Virus record (IMG/VR): IMGVR_UViG_3300009790_000022
Location: 1-43,827 of that record
DNA: 43,827 nucleotides
Direction: 5' to 3' (one strand)
DNA from: a virus
Position 1 is the stretch's first letter, and every line of letters starts with the position of its first letter. The position numbers were made by a program, and so were the translations under genes. This document shows positions 31,399-39,851 of the stretch, piece by piece. Under the pieces are notes generated by a model. That model had not been told where the DNA came from, ran no database searches, and saw only the letters and a program-made list of their open reading frames with translations.

Positions 31399-33215
31399 TA
31401 TAATGATGTTACTCTTCCTTCAATATCAGTATCAGGATATTTTACTTCAAATATACTAGGATCAAAAGAAGGATAAACTACATTCTTCTTTGTTGCTCCT
31501 TTTACGTCATATGCATATTGAGAGTAGTTTCCTCCAACTTTGTTAACTACTTCTATACTCTCTACTGTTTGTACTCCTTTAACATTATCTAATAATGTGT
31601 ATGCTGGTGAAAGATTAATAGGTTGATTAATAGACCAGTTTCTTATATCAAAAAATGTTTTTAGTTTTCTATTACATTCTAATAATACATCTCTAGTGAT
31701 AGCACCAGGTAGTGTTACTATTTCAAACTTTACACCAATATTTACCACAAATGCATCTAAGATGTTTACTCCATCTGCAATCATAGTAAACTGAGATAGA
31801 TATGTTTTTAGGTTTTCTTTAAGACTATACGGCGTAGATGTTAGATTACCATTATTATTATATGCTAATGTATAAAGTGATATAGCTAATGGATTAGTAC
31901 TAAGTAGACTATTACCCTGATTAGGAGGTGTAGTTTGAGTTACATATACTTTTGCTATAGTACCAAATCTAGATGGTAATGATAATGCTCTTACTGCATA
32001 ATCTTGTAATGTTACTGTTCTTTGCTGTTCAGCAAAAGATTTTAAACTATTCTGTCTCAGCTCTTCTGTTGAATCTCCATCTTTACCGCCAAAAGCTGCT
32101 TCTGGGTTATTAAATGCTAGGGTAGCTTGATAAGTTGTATCAGTAGCTGTAGATGTAGCAGTAGTAATAGAGTTAATAGTATTAGAAGGAACATTAGCAG
32201 ATGTACCTCCTCCAGTCAAATATCTTATAGTTAATGTTACGTTAGTAGGAGCTAGTCCATAAGTACTTGTAAATAAGAAGTTAGATGGATCATATGCTTT
32301 ATATAGTTCTCCTACTCCAGTACCATCAGTTATACTGTTGTCAGTTCTAAAAGGATCAGGTAAGAATGAATCTTCGTTACCTCCTGATATACCAGAACCG
32401 AACTGTATTTGTAAAACTCCTTTAGATGTAAATCTAGTTACAAATCTTCTTGGTACTTTCTTTACTTTAAGTTTATTAGGAGCAAGATTAGAATCAGTAC
32501 TAGTATTACTTTCTTCGTTAAATACTGTATCTTGACCTAAAAATGGTACTTCAGTCCATGTTTTACCATCACTGTCAACAATATCTAATACTCTAATAAT
32601 GTTTTCATCTTCTATATTAATGGTAGCAAACTTTTCTGCAGTAGTATAAGTCTCTGTAGTTGATTGAATAGTACCAGAAAATGCTTTAACTGACTTAGAT
32701 AAAGTAAACTCTGCTGGTTTTCCGTTTTCATCTACTGAGTATATTTTAATATCAGTTGGGTCGAATGAGCTACTAAATGTAAAATCTACTGGTTTGTTAG
32801 TTAAGAAGGTAGCTCTACCATCAGTGTTAGATGTTATAACTGCTGAATCATTAACTTTTAATGCTTGATTCCAGTTAGGAGTAAATCCTGCTGTAGCAGC
32901 TACGTTTTGAGTTACAGTTAATGTAGTTTCGGCTGGTGTGCTTACTTTTGGTTTATAACCCATCATATATGCTAATGAATATAGATTAGATGGATTTTTT
33001 GCATGTTGTAAGAATGTCTCTTGAAGTTGAGTATCTTGATAAAAAGATAGTACATCACCTACATAGGCTGCCATCTCAATAAACATAAGTCCAGGTGATG
33101 ATGGACTAAAGTCATTGTATGCATCGGGAAAGTAGTTTTTAGCATACTCTATAAGCTGGTTCTTAAAATCACCAAACTCTTTATTAATATACTTTATGTC
33201 TCTTGTTTCAGCCAT
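31398..33215 (-). CDS. 6: Baseplate wedge subunit (T4 gp6/gpJ-like)
   Basis: 605 aa. The N-terminus has F-P-D-A-Y-N-D-F-S-P-S-S-P-G-L-M-F-I-E-M-A-A-Y-V-G-D. The centre (about 350-410) has the baseplate-J pattern N-P-E-A-A-F-G-G-K-D-G-D-S-T-E-E-L-R, then S-L-P-S-R-F-G-T-I-A-K-V-Y-V-T. gp6 dimers join wedges into the inner baseplate ring and trigger sheath contraction. T4 gp6 is 660 aa. It lies directly after gp25, in T4-like order, with two bases between. Confidence 0.9.
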   Translation of the reverse strand: MAETRDIKYINKEFGDFKNQLIEYAKNYFPDAYNDFSPSSPGLMFIEMAAYVGDVLSFYQDTQLQETFLQHAKNPSNLYSLAYMMGYKPKVSTPAETTLTVTQNVAATAGFTPNWNQALKVNDSAVITSNTDGRATFLTNKPVDFTFSSSFDPTDIKIYSVDENGKPAEFTLSKSVKAFSGTIQSTTETYTTAEKFATINIEDENIIRVLDIVDSDGKTWTEVPFLGQDTVFNEESNTSTDSNLAPNKLKVKKVPRRFVTRFTSKGVLQIQFGSGISGGNEDSFLPDPFRTDNSITDGTGVGELYKAYDPSNFLFTSTYGLAPTNVTLTIRYLTGGGTSANVPSNTINSITTATSTATDTTYQATLAFNNPEAAFGGKDGDSTEELRQNSLKSFAEQQRTVTLQDYAVRALSLPSRFGTIAKVYVTQTTPPNQGNSLLSTNPLAISLYTLAYNNNGNLTSTPYSLKENLKTYLSQFTMIADGVNILDAFVVNIGVKFEIVTLPGAITRDVLLECNRKLKTFFDIRNWSINQPINLSPAYTLLDNVKGVQTVESIEVVNKVGGNYSQYAYDVKGATKKNVVYPSFDPSIFEVKYPDTDIEGRVTSL

Positions 33216-33217
33216 TT

Positions 33218-33625
33218 TTAATCAAAGTTTATTACTACTTCATCTTCAATATTAGTATCAGATACTTTATATTTTAATGCAAACTGAATAGTTCCTGTGT
33301 CAGGATCACCTACAGTGTTTATATCTATAGGTATTATTCTTGGAAAAAATATACTAAGGTCTTCTCTTACTAAAGAATCTACTCTTCTAATAGAATCTTG
33401 ATTAAGATTTTCAAATAATAAGTTTTGTAGTTCGTTACCAAATAGAGGATTTAAATATCTCTCTCCTCTTGCTGTAAGAAAATAGTTAATAAGGTTAGTC
33501 TTTATAGCATCTTTAGTTTGAAATGTCTGATTAAAGACAGCTTTACCTGAGAAAGGTAGTGATACTCCAACCGCTTTACGAGGTTGTAAATCTAACGGAT
33601 CTATTTTTTTTACTTCTGTTGGCAT
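33218..33625 (-). CDS. 25: Baseplate wedge subunit (T4 gp25-like)
   Basis: 135 aa, close to T4 gp25 (132 aa). The segment L-P-F-S-G-K-A-V-F-N-Q-T-F-Q-T-K-D-A-I-K and L-I-N-Y-F-L-T-A-R-G-E-R-Y-L-N-P-L-F-G-N is characteristic of the gp25/gpW family, which nucleates sheath assembly on the baseplate. The C-terminus is beta-rich (I-Q-F-A-L-K-Y-K-V). It overlaps the preceding gene by one base. Confidence 0.92.
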   Translation of the reverse strand: MPTEVKKIDPLDLQPRKAVGVSLPFSGKAVFNQTFQTKDAIKTNLINYFLTARGERYLNPLFGNELQNLLFENLNQDSIRRVDSLVREDLSIFFPRIIPIDINTVGDPDTGTIQFALKYKVSDTNIEDEVVINFD

Positions 33626-34047
33626 TATAATGTACCTGCTCTATTTTTATCTTTTTTCATTGATGCATCTAATATAGATTTTGCTTTTCCTACAAAATCA
33701 AGTTGTGTGATATCGATACCCGGCATAGGACCTTTATGTTCTTTTGTCATTTGGGTAGACATCATAGATGCAAAGTTTGGTTTTTGTACGCCTTGACCTA
33801 CAAAGTTAGCTGCTTCTTCTCCTGTCATATCAGCTTTAGTAGCATTTAACATTTCATCAAGTGTTGCACTTTTACCTACAGACCATTTTTTTGGTTGACC
33901 TTTAGGTACTTCTGCATAAGTTTGAGATACTTGTTTAGTAGGAGTACTTGCTATTTTAACTGCTTCAGTTAACATTTCTTGTAACTCCTCCTTAACAGCT
34001 GCTCTTACTTCTTCTCGTATTATCTTTCTTAGTTGATCGAGTTTCAT
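33625..34047 (-). CDS. Leader-bearing protein in the baseplate operon
   Basis: 140 aa. M-K-L-D-Q-L-R-K-I-I-R-E before E, then further L-Q-E-M and L-T-E-A: an amphipathic leader with three I/L-x-E sites. The rest is a Thr/Lys/Met-rich chain. Despite the head-type leader it sits between tail/baseplate genes. Its start lies only three bases after a late-type box (34051-34058), so the mRNA from that box, if it is a promoter, would be leaderless. Head packaging is inferred; a baseplate role is the alternative. Confidence 0.55.
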   Translation of the reverse strand: MKLDQLRKIIREEVRAAVKEELQEMLTEAVKIASTPTKQVSQTYAEVPKGQPKKWSVGKSATLDEMLNATKADMTGEEAANFVGQGVQKPNFASMMSTQMTKEHKGPMPGIDITQLDFVGKAKSILDASMKKDKNRAGTL

Positions 34048-34050
34048 ATA

Positions 34051-34058
34051 TATAAATA
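34051..34058 (-). promoter_or_regulatory. TATTTATA box three bases from a start codon
   Basis: The minus strand reads CTATTTATATATATG, where the last three bases are the start codon of the 34047 gene. It is either a promoter giving a leaderless mRNA or a translation-linked element. Confidence 0.45.
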
Positions 34059-34064
34059 GTTTAG

Positions 34065-35204
34065 TTATGGAAGTTGATTATCTAATCTAAATTTTACTTC
34101 GTCTAAAAGTACATTTACATCAGAACTAAATGAGGATTGCCCTTTTAACACGGCTACTCCTTCATCTATTGTTTTAGCTACTGCAAATCTTTTTGGTGCA
34201 ATAGCAGGTGAGTTAGGATCTTTTTGTATCTCTAACAAATATTTTATACCGTTAGCAGCAATATAGTTAAAATCTAAATCTTCTCCACTATCATCTTGCT
34301 TACTATCGTTTATTTTATCTAATAGTTTTTTTATACTATTTTTAGCATCATCACTTATATTACTATCTTGTAACTTATTTAACCCATCAGCAAGTGCGGC
34401 TAAAGCAGCATCTGGGTTATCTGTATCAAAATCATTTTCATTAAATCTACCATCAGTACCAGATCCTGTTCCTGCTATTAAACAGTTATCAGTATCACCA
34501 GTTTTTATTTGCTCTTCAGTGCATAGTGTTTTTGGATTAGTAATACCGTTTTCGGTAAGATTACCGTTTCCTATAAAAGTAGGACCTAGAGTAGAAAATA
34601 TTAAAACACCATCTTCATCTAATAATCCTGCTTCATCTAACTCTTCTTCTGATATGTTACCGTTACTAAGTTCATCTTCTAACTGTTTTGATATAACACA
34701 TGATGTAACAGCGTTATCAGCTCTACTAACTATATCTAAAGTTGCTGATAGAGAAGAAGAAGGTGCGTCTAAAACTGCTTCTATAGTACCAATAATTTCT
34801 TCTATCTGTACTACAAACTCTCTTATCTTAACTAATAAATCTGAATATTTAGTTGTTATTAATAATGGTAGACCGAAACCAGGTGGTACAGATTGTGGTA
34901 TAGGGAGTGATGTAATAACCTTTATTATTGCTTTTAACCCTTTCACAGGAGGTTTAAGTTTTTTAGGTAGTTTTTTAAACTTAGATAATCTTCTATCTAT
35001 TCCTCCTAAAGCATTACTTATACCTGCAGCTTGATTTTGAAGTCTTCCTAACTTATCTGAAGAAGGACATCCTCCACTTCTTAAACTATTAGCTATGTTT
35101 ATAGTTTGACTAATAGCATTAGCTGATATTTTACCTTGCAGTTTACCAACTATCTTGGCAATAGCTGCTCCCATTTTCTGTTCTTTGAGATGTACGTATG
35201 CCAT
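34065..35204 (-). CDS. Hypothetical structural protein of the baseplate region
   Basis: 379 aa. The N-terminus M-A-Y-V-H-L-K-E-Q-K-M-G-A-A-I-A-K-I-V-G-K is amphipathic. A basic helix (R-R-L-S-K-F-K-K-L-P-K-K-L-K-P-P) is followed by hydrophobic segments P-S-V-P-P-G-F-G-L-P-L-L-I-T-like and then a helical, Ser/Asp/Asn-rich C-terminus. It overlaps the gp5-like gene by one base. The long helices with a hydrophobic middle suggest a tail or baseplate hub accessory protein; no match recognised. Confidence 0.6.
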   Translation of the reverse strand: MAYVHLKEQKMGAAIAKIVGKLQGKISANAISQTINIANSLRSGGCPSSDKLGRLQNQAAGISNALGGIDRRLSKFKKLPKKLKPPVKGLKAIIKVITSLPIPQSVPPGFGLPLLITTKYSDLLVKIREFVVQIEEIIGTIEAVLDAPSSSLSATLDIVSRADNAVTSCVISKQLEDELSNGNISEEELDEAGLLDEDGVLIFSTLGPTFIGNGNLTENGITNPKTLCTEEQIKTGDTDNCLIAGTGSGTDGRFNENDFDTDNPDAALAALADGLNKLQDSNISDDAKNSIKKLLDKINDSKQDDSGEDLDFNYIAANGIKYLLEIQKDPNSPAIAPKRFAVAKTIDEGVAVLKGQSSFSSDVNVLLDEVKFRLDNQLP

Positions 35205-36361
35205 TATTCAGTAAATACTTTTTTAGAGTGTAGTTGAGGTAGTTTATTTATTAAGATTTCTAACAACGGTAGTACAGTATTACCAGTAACAATAAGTTTA
35301 GCTATTGCAGCTGGTGGTGCTGGTGGTAGTTTAGCCATCGTATCAGCTAAAGTTTTGACTTGTTTTGTTAAGTCATTTAACCATGTTGTAGAAGTCTTTC
35401 CTTTTAACACAGGTTCATGTTCTCTTTTAAGAGCTGCTGCTCCTAAATAAATCTTTTTAGCATCTAATCCTACATATTCTTCTCCATCTAGTGATACTGT
35501 TTTAGCGTTTAGCCCAATACCTTCTTTAGCGGATATTAAAGTATGTTCATCATATGCGTTAAAATATAATCTTCCAGAGTTAATGATTACTTGAGAACCT
35601 TTAAACTTATCTGCTTTTTCAGGTTCATCTTTCCAACTCTCTCTTTTTTCATTTGCTTGTTCTAACTCTACCGTATGATCAGAAGTTAAGTAAATAGACG
35701 ATTTATCTTCATTAATATCTTCTAAAACAGATTCATCTCCTGATTCTGCTTCTTTTTGACCATTACGTATAATAGTAAGTGGTTCCCCATTATTACTATC
35801 ATCTATCCATATATTAGAATCGTACTTAGTACCGGTCATTCTTATGGATTGACCATGTCTTCCTTCGATAGATATATCACCTGGAAATAGTTGTAGAGGG
35901 TTTACTTTATCTGTTTCTTCAAAATAATCTCCAAAATCAGCTTCACTTTGTTGGTCTTCAAACTGACCGGTATCAGGATAAGCATTATGATGAGGATGGT
36001 TCCACATTGGTACTACTTGCCTCCAATATGTTTTAGTAGAGTTAGGTCCAGTACTTCTTCTTTCGGATGATAGTGATACTATCTCCACTACTTCACTTTT
36101 AAGAGGTACTCTTTTTATATTTACATCAGAACAGAATGCAAATCTTAGTTGAGTGTCATCTTCTTCTTTTTTAGCTCCTGATAAAGATCTAAAGAACACT
36201 CCATTTATAGCTTGAGAGCCTCCATAGTCATCAAACTTAGGGTGAAAGGAATCAGTTATTACATCTACAACACGAGCAAAAGTACTAGATGGTCCACTAC
36301 CACCACCGCTTCCAGCTGCAGAAGAACCTCTACCCTGCATAAAACCGGTACTAAATGCCAT
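35204..36361 (-). CDS. 5: Baseplate hub/spike protein (T4 gp5-like, no lysozyme domain)
   Basis: 385 aa. A Gly/Ser-rich start is followed by an OB-fold domain (about 25-150: F-A-R-V-V-D-V-I-T-D, S-E-V-V-E-I-V-S-L-S, W-N-H-P-H-H-N-A-Y-P-D) and then a beta-rich region with repeating short strands (V-I-I-N-S-G-R-L-Y-F-N-A, T-L-I-S-A-K-E-G-I-G-L-N-A) that could form the needle beta-helix. Unlike T4 gp5 (575 aa) there is no E-x-D/T lysozyme domain. It forms the puncturing spike of the contractile tail. It overlaps the previous gene by 11 bases. Confidence 0.8.
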   Translation of the reverse strand: MAFSTGFMQGRGSSAAGSGGGSGPSSTFARVVDVITDSFHPKFDDYGGSQAINGVFFRSLSGAKKEEDDTQLRFAFCSDVNIKRVPLKSEVVEIVSLSSERRSTGPNSTKTYWRQVVPMWNHPHHNAYPDTGQFEDQQSEADFGDYFEETDKVNPLQLFPGDISIEGRHGQSIRMTGTKYDSNIWIDDSNNGEPLTIIRNGQKEAESGDESVLEDINEDKSSIYLTSDHTVELEQANEKRESWKDEPEKADKFKGSQVIINSGRLYFNAYDEHTLISAKEGIGLNAKTVSLDGEEYVGLDAKKIYLGAAALKREHEPVLKGKTSTTWLNDLTKQVKTLADTMAKLPPAPPAAIAKLIVTGNTVLPLLEILINKLPQLHSKKVFTE

Positions 36362-36719
36362 CTTCCTGTTCTTCTTCTTTTGTTTCTATTTCGTTTTTAA
36401 CTTCTTCAGATTCTTCTAATAAATCTTGTAGTTCTGAAAAGTCAAACATATCTGATCCGTCTCCTTTAGCATTAGCTGTTTCTATTCTTTGAACAATAGT
36501 AGCTAGTTTAATAAGAGCTTCATCATTTTTAACTCCTATCTCCATGTACTCTTTTATCATAGGAACGATTAAAGTAGCGTCTCCTATGTTTTCTATAAGA
36601 GGTTTAAGTTCTCCTATTAATGCTTTTACTTGAGCTCTAGTTGTAGTAGAGTTATCATGTATTTCTGAAAAGAGATCAGATAGAGTTTTTCCGTTAAATA
36701 TTTCTTTATCTAAACCCAT
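36351..36719 (-). CDS. Small helical protein upstream of the hub gene
   Basis: 122 aa, helical and acidic: S-D-L-F-S-E-I-H-D-N-S-T-T-T-R-A-Q-V-K-A-L-I-G-E-L, then I-V-P-M-I-K-E-Y-M-E-I-G-V-K-N-D-E-A-L and a Glu-rich end. I recall similar small proteins next to the hub gene in T4-like marine phages. A late-type box at 36732-36739 precedes it, so it starts the baseplate unit. It overlaps the hub gene by 11 bases. Function unknown. Confidence 0.65.
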   Translation of the reverse strand: MGLDKEIFNGKTLSDLFSEIHDNSTTTRAQVKALIGELKPLIENIGDATLIVPMIKEYMEIGVKNDEALIKLATIVQRIETANAKGDGSDMFDFSELQDLLEESEEVKNEIETKEEEQEDGI

Positions 36720-36731
36720 AATAAGTTTTAT

Positions 36732-36739
36732 TATAAATA
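36732..36739 (-). promoter_or_regulatory. Late-promoter-like box TATTTATA
   Basis: The minus strand reads CTATTTATAATAAAACTT, 12 bases before the ATG at 36719, in the gap after the sigma-factor gene. Confidence 0.5.
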
Positions 36740-36742
36740 GAG

Positions 36743-37447
36743 TTACTGAGGATTATTTGAAATAAGACCTTCGTCGTAGTAGTATTGATACTTTTTAATC
36801 CAGTGTTCTTTAAGAACGGAAATAACTTTTGTTAAATGAGGAGTCTCACAATCAGTCATTTCTCTTATATAAATGTATAGGGCTTTCTTTTTGAATAAAT
36901 CTAAATCGTGTCTAGTTTTAAAAATAGTTAAAACTGCATCTGCAATCTGTTTATCTTGTACCTTATGAAATAGTTCATCTAACTCTTCATATACTTCATT
37001 TATCCAATCATCTAACAGGTTAGCTAAAGTAACTCCTGTAGTTGATTCGTAACTTATAGTATTATCATAAGATTCCTCTATATCTGAGAAAGAACCAATC
37101 TGTTTTAGTCTCTTATAGTTCTTATTGTTGTAGTTTATCAACCATCTCTTAACTATAGTACCGAAATAAGAATATGCTTTTGCTCCATTTGTTGGATCAA
37201 ACTTCATAATCTTCTCTTCTAGTAAAACAGAAACAATCTCATGTTTGAGATCTTCTATTCTTTCAACATCTGTGTAGTAAAACTTAAAAGTATGTATAAT
37301 ATTCTCTGCTAACTTATAAAAAGGTAGGTAGATGTGGTCTGTAAATATTTTAGCTCTGTAATCTGAGTCGGTAGAGTTGTTATACTTAACTATATAGTCT
37401 TCTGTCTCTTTTGTAAAGTAGTTAGCTTTGGATTTTTTCCTTGGCAT
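36743..37447 (-). CDS. 55: Late-transcription sigma factor (T4 gp55-like)
   Basis: 234 aa. The central part has L-K-H-E-I-V-S-V-L-L-E-E-K and K-F-D-P-T-N-G-A-K-A-Y-S-Y-F-G-T-I-V-K-R-W-L (about 80-115), the sigma region-2 pattern of T4 gp55 relatives (in T4, F-D-P-E-K-S-N-N-P-F-A-Y-F). Such proteins direct host RNA polymerase to late promoters that consist only of a -10 element, which agrees with the TATTTATA boxes in this window. Longer than T4 gp55 (185 aa). It overlaps the upstream membrane-protein gene by 26 bases. Confidence 0.8.
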   Translation of the reverse strand: MPRKKSKANYFTKETEDYIVKYNNSTDSDYRAKIFTDHIYLPFYKLAENIIHTFKFYYTDVERIEDLKHEIVSVLLEEKIMKFDPTNGAKAYSYFGTIVKRWLINYNNKNYKRLKQIGSFSDIEESYDNTISYESTTGVTLANLLDDWINEVYEELDELFHKVQDKQIADAVLTIFKTRHDLDLFKKKALYIYIREMTDCETPHLTKVISVLKEHWIKKYQYYYDEGLISNNPQ

Positions 37448-37742
37448 AATCGTCGGGGAGTATAAAACGGTTTAAATCGTCTTGTACTTTTTTCATATTT
37501 GTAAAAAACTCACCAACTTCATCATCTGACTGAAAGACCCCTCGTTCGTCTAGATTTTTCAAGTGTTGGTCACTTTTTTTTATTGTTTCTGATAGAGTCT
37601 CTAAAAACTTAGTTTGATTTTCTAAGATATCTTCGTACTTCTCTACCTTAAGTAGTAGATTTCGTAAAATATAACTAAAAATTAATAAAAAGGCAACTAA
37701 AAGTGTAATAATAATGTTGTAGGCGGTGAAAAACTCTTGCAT
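37422..37742 (-). CDS. Small membrane protein with coiled coil
   Basis: 106 aa. One N-terminal membrane segment (about 8-26), then a charged coiled coil (V-E-K-Y-E-D-I-L-E-N-Q-T-K-F-L-E-T-L-S) and an acidic end. Its ATG follows directly on the TAA of the HD-hydrolase gene, so the two are coupled. Function unknown; possibly a membrane-anchored scaffold for the neighbouring gene products. Confidence 0.6.
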   Translation of the reverse strand: MQEFFTAYNIIITLLVAFLLIFSYILRNLLLKVEKYEDILENQTKFLETLSETIKKSDQHLKNLDERGVFQSDDEVGEFFTNMKKVQDDLNRFILPDDYAKEKIQS

Positions 37743-38477
37743 TTATAGATTTTTTAACATATTACTAAGTCCTTGTGATGCATTTACACGTTTACCTGTA
37801 GAGGTTTTTGTTTTTTGTGTTTTCGCCATAGTATTACCACCGTTCCTCTTCCAAATATCATATTCAACCTTGGAAGCAAGGAAGTCGGCACTGTGAAGTA
37901 CACTTACTATTGAAGTTTTCTGTCTAGAACTCTCTTGATAACTAAAAAAGTAGGCTTCATTAGCTTTATCAAACACTCCATCGTGTAATCTTATACCTAA
38001 CCACTCTTTTTGACTTACCTTTATCCCGAACTTCTGTAGTATGTACAGTGATCTATCGGGAATAAGCATAAAGTCTAAGTCTGAGTTGTAGGTATACATC
38101 TCTGATAGTTTATCCTGACGCCATTTATCGGTCTGAGGTTGGTAGTTTTCTTTATCTCCATCACCTAGTTTACCTAAATCATGGAATAAAGCGGCAAAGA
38201 CAAGTTCTTCTTCGGTGTAATCTACTGTTCCACCCATCTCTTGATATAACCTAGACTGTTTCACCGCATATTCCACAACTCTATTAACATGATCGACATA
38301 ACCACCTGCGAAAGCATTATGGTGCCATGATTTACCACTGGCAGGAGCCATTATGTAAGTTTCCTCCATGTGAGAAAGAAGTTTCTTCACTGAGTCTTTA
38401 CGGTCTCCTATGTAAGTATCTACTATTTTAAGATGCTTTTCGTAATTTTTTTGTATTGTTTCGGCCGATAATGACAT
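37743..38477 (-). CDS. HD-domain phosphohydrolase
   Basis: 244 aa. H-H-N-A-F-A-G-G-Y-V-D-H (52-63) supplies the first histidines, and F-H-D-L-G-K-L-G-D-G-D (98-108) contains the H-D pair (H99, D100) of the HD superfamily; a later D-F-L-A (about 208) fits the last ligand. These metal-dependent enzymes remove phosphates from nucleotides or act on RNA, DNA or signalling nucleotides. The substrate is not predictable. It begins the long minus-strand array after a 120-base AT-rich gap. Confidence 0.75.
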   Translation of the reverse strand: MSLSAETIQKNYEKHLKIVDTYIGDRKDSVKKLLSHMEETYIMAPASGKSWHHNAFAGGYVDHVNRVVEYAVKQSRLYQEMGGTVDYTEEELVFAALFHDLGKLGDGDKENYQPQTDKWRQDKLSEMYTYNSDLDFMLIPDRSLYILQKFGIKVSQKEWLGIRLHDGVFDKANEAYFFSYQESSRQKTSIVSVLHSADFLASKVEYDIWKRNGGNTMAKTQKTKTSTGKRVNASQGLSNMLKNL

Positions 38478-38597
38478 ATTAGATTAATTTTATTTATTAT
38501 TTATATATATTTATATACTTATATATTATCTTTTATATATCTATATATATTTTTATATAATATAAATTAAGATAATGATTATTTTTCAAAGAATCAA
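38478..38597. other. AT-rich intergenic region upstream of the HD-hydrolase gene
   Basis: About 120 bases with almost no G or C, made of overlapping TATATAAATA-like runs. Minus-strand TATAAATA occurs near 38500-38520. It probably contains the promoter of the long operon and the 3' end of the lipoprotein unit, but no single promoter or terminator can be picked with confidence. Confidence 0.4.
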
Positions 38598-39194
38598 CTA
38601 TTCTACAATAAATTTTATAAAAAGTTCCTTTTCTTTGTAGTTTATACCGGCATCCCAAAAGATTACCGCTTTAACATCTATAGTATCCCCTTTCATTTCG
38701 GGAGGAAAAGGTCCAACTATACGTTTGCCGTAAAGAGTATTAGATTCTCCCTTCTTAGATAAGTTAACTCTACTAGACTGTACTACTGGAATAATATCAT
38801 AACCTACATCTATAGTAGTATCCGTATAAAAGTTAGCTTGAGCAACAGGAGTTTCATTGTACCACCAATAAGGATCGGTAGCATCTGCATAGACATCTAT
38901 AGAAAAACGTGGAAAATACTCTCCATTCCAATCTAAATCTATATGATAATAACCATTACTATCTAGATTTCCTGGTAACTCTAATGAAGCATCACATGAT
39001 CCATCATAACATACTTGAGGAATATCATCTTTACTACATGAAGCAAACATAGCTAGCATGAGAACTAATAAACCTATACCTATTATAGATTCTTCTCCGT
39101 TAGCATAAACATAGGAAGTGATTTGACGTAGCATCCATACTACTAAATAAACTAAAACGACGGTGAGAACACCGAAAAGAAAACTTGTAAACAT
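38598..39194 (-). CDS. Putative lipoprotein with extra N-terminal membrane segment
   Basis: 198 aa. A first hydrophobic segment (about 5-22) is followed by a second (about 37-51) that ends in a lipobox, M-F-A-S-C-S-K-D-D with the modifiable Cys at 53, a hallmark Bacteroidota lipoprotein start. The mature part is beta-rich (Y-Y-H-I-D-L-D-W-N-G-E-Y-F-P-R-F-S-I). The double segment is odd: either a membrane-anchored protein or a non-canonical signal. A host-type promoter (39216-39250) drives it. A role at the cell surface, such as exclusion of other phages, is possible but unproved. Confidence 0.6.
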   Translation of the reverse strand: MFTSFLFGVLTVVLVYLVVWMLRQITSYVYANGEESIIGIGLLVLMLAMFASCSKDDIPQVCYDGSCDASLELPGNLDSNGYYHIDLDWNGEYFPRFSIDVYADATDPYWWYNETPVAQANFYTDTTIDVGYDIIPVVQSSRVNLSKKGESNTLYGKRIVGPFPPEMKGDTIDVKAVIFWDAGINYKEKELFIKFIVE

Positions 39195-39215
39195 AACCTT
39201 GATTTTTATATACTA

Positions 39216-39250
39216 TAAATATAAGAAAAAAAAATCGGGGAGGCAACTGT
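39216..39250 (-). promoter_or_regulatory. Host-type promoter for the lipoprotein gene
   Basis: Minus strand ACAGTTG (39244-39250), exactly 20 bases, TATATTTA (39216-39223). Same architecture as five other promoters here and as the Bacteroidota consensus. Confidence 0.65.
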
Positions 39251-39257
39251 TTTTTAT

Positions 39258-39293
39258 AAAAAGCTTTAGCTCCTCGCGCAAAACGCGCACGAG
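39258..39293 (-). terminator. Probable rho-independent terminator
   Basis: After the 39305 gene the minus strand has a GC-rich stem with arms CTCGTGCGCG and GCGCGAG around a TTTT loop, then AGCTAAAGCTTTTT with a T-run. GC content stands out strongly in this AT-rich area. The T-run comes after a second small hairpin, so confidence is moderate. Confidence 0.45.
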
Positions 39294-39304
39294 TTGCACC
39301 GCGA

Positions 39305-39754
39305 TTATATCATCTTAGTTAGCTTCTTAGGCTTATATTCAGCCTTCAGCAATAGATCTATATACTTTTTAATAATAGCACACTTCTCATATTGTTCAAG
39401 TTTCTCGTAATATATCCTCAAATAATCTAAAGAACCTTTAACCTCTCTATTATCGAAAGCCTCTCCTATCTTATAGATCTCATCAAAAGAGGAACTATCT
39501 ATCCTAAGTAAATAACCGAATAGTTTATTGAAGTACTTATATCGTGTTATATTACGTACCTTCTTATAGTGCTGGGGGTATTGCTTCATATACATCATAT
39601 CCATCATGTGGAAGTTTTCAACTCCTCTGAGTACCATACCCATTAACACGAAAGGGTTATTGAGGGCATCCTCCATACCGTGTTCCTTGTAGACTTGCTC
39701 GTCACCTTGCTCAAATATTGAGAATAATGTGTTAGGATCTATTATAGGTTTCAT
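39305..39754 (-). CDS. Small helical protein with UVR-like C-terminal motif
   Basis: 149 aa from ATG 39754; the frame is open to 40069 but a late-type box lies just upstream of 39754 and the extra N-terminal part has no support. Met-rich and helical (H-M-M-D-M-M-Y-M-K-Q-Y). Near the end K-L-E-Q-Y-E-K-C-A-I-I-K-K-Y-I-D-L-L resembles the UVR motif of UvrB/UvrC and of small phage proteins that bind nucleic-acid or protein partners. Function unknown. Confidence 0.55.
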   Translation of the reverse strand: MKPIIDPNTLFSIFEQGDEQVYKEHGMEDALNNPFVLMGMVLRGVENFHMMDMMYMKQYPQHYKKVRNITRYKYFNKLFGYLLRIDSSSFDEIYKIGEAFDNREVKGSLDYLRIYYEKLEQYEKCAIIKKYIDLLLKAEYKPKKLTKMI

Positions 39755-39758
39755 ATAG

Positions 39759-39766
39759 TATAAATA
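39759..39766 (-). promoter_or_regulatory. TATTTATA box four bases from a start codon
   Basis: The minus strand reads CTATTTATACTATATG, the last three bases being the ATG at 39754. As at 34051, the spacing would make the transcript leaderless if this is a promoter. Confidence 0.4.
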
Positions 39767-39851
39767 GTACTTCCTATAAGCTAAAATTTTGTTCGCAAAA
39801 TTCCTACCGTTTTTGTAGATTTTTCCAAAAAAAGTTCTTATATTAAAGTAT

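Noticed and set aside
35204-36361. A lysozyme domain in the gp5-like hub protein
   Set aside because: The protein is about 190 residues shorter than T4 gp5, and no catalytic lysozyme motif is visible between the OB fold and the beta-rich end.
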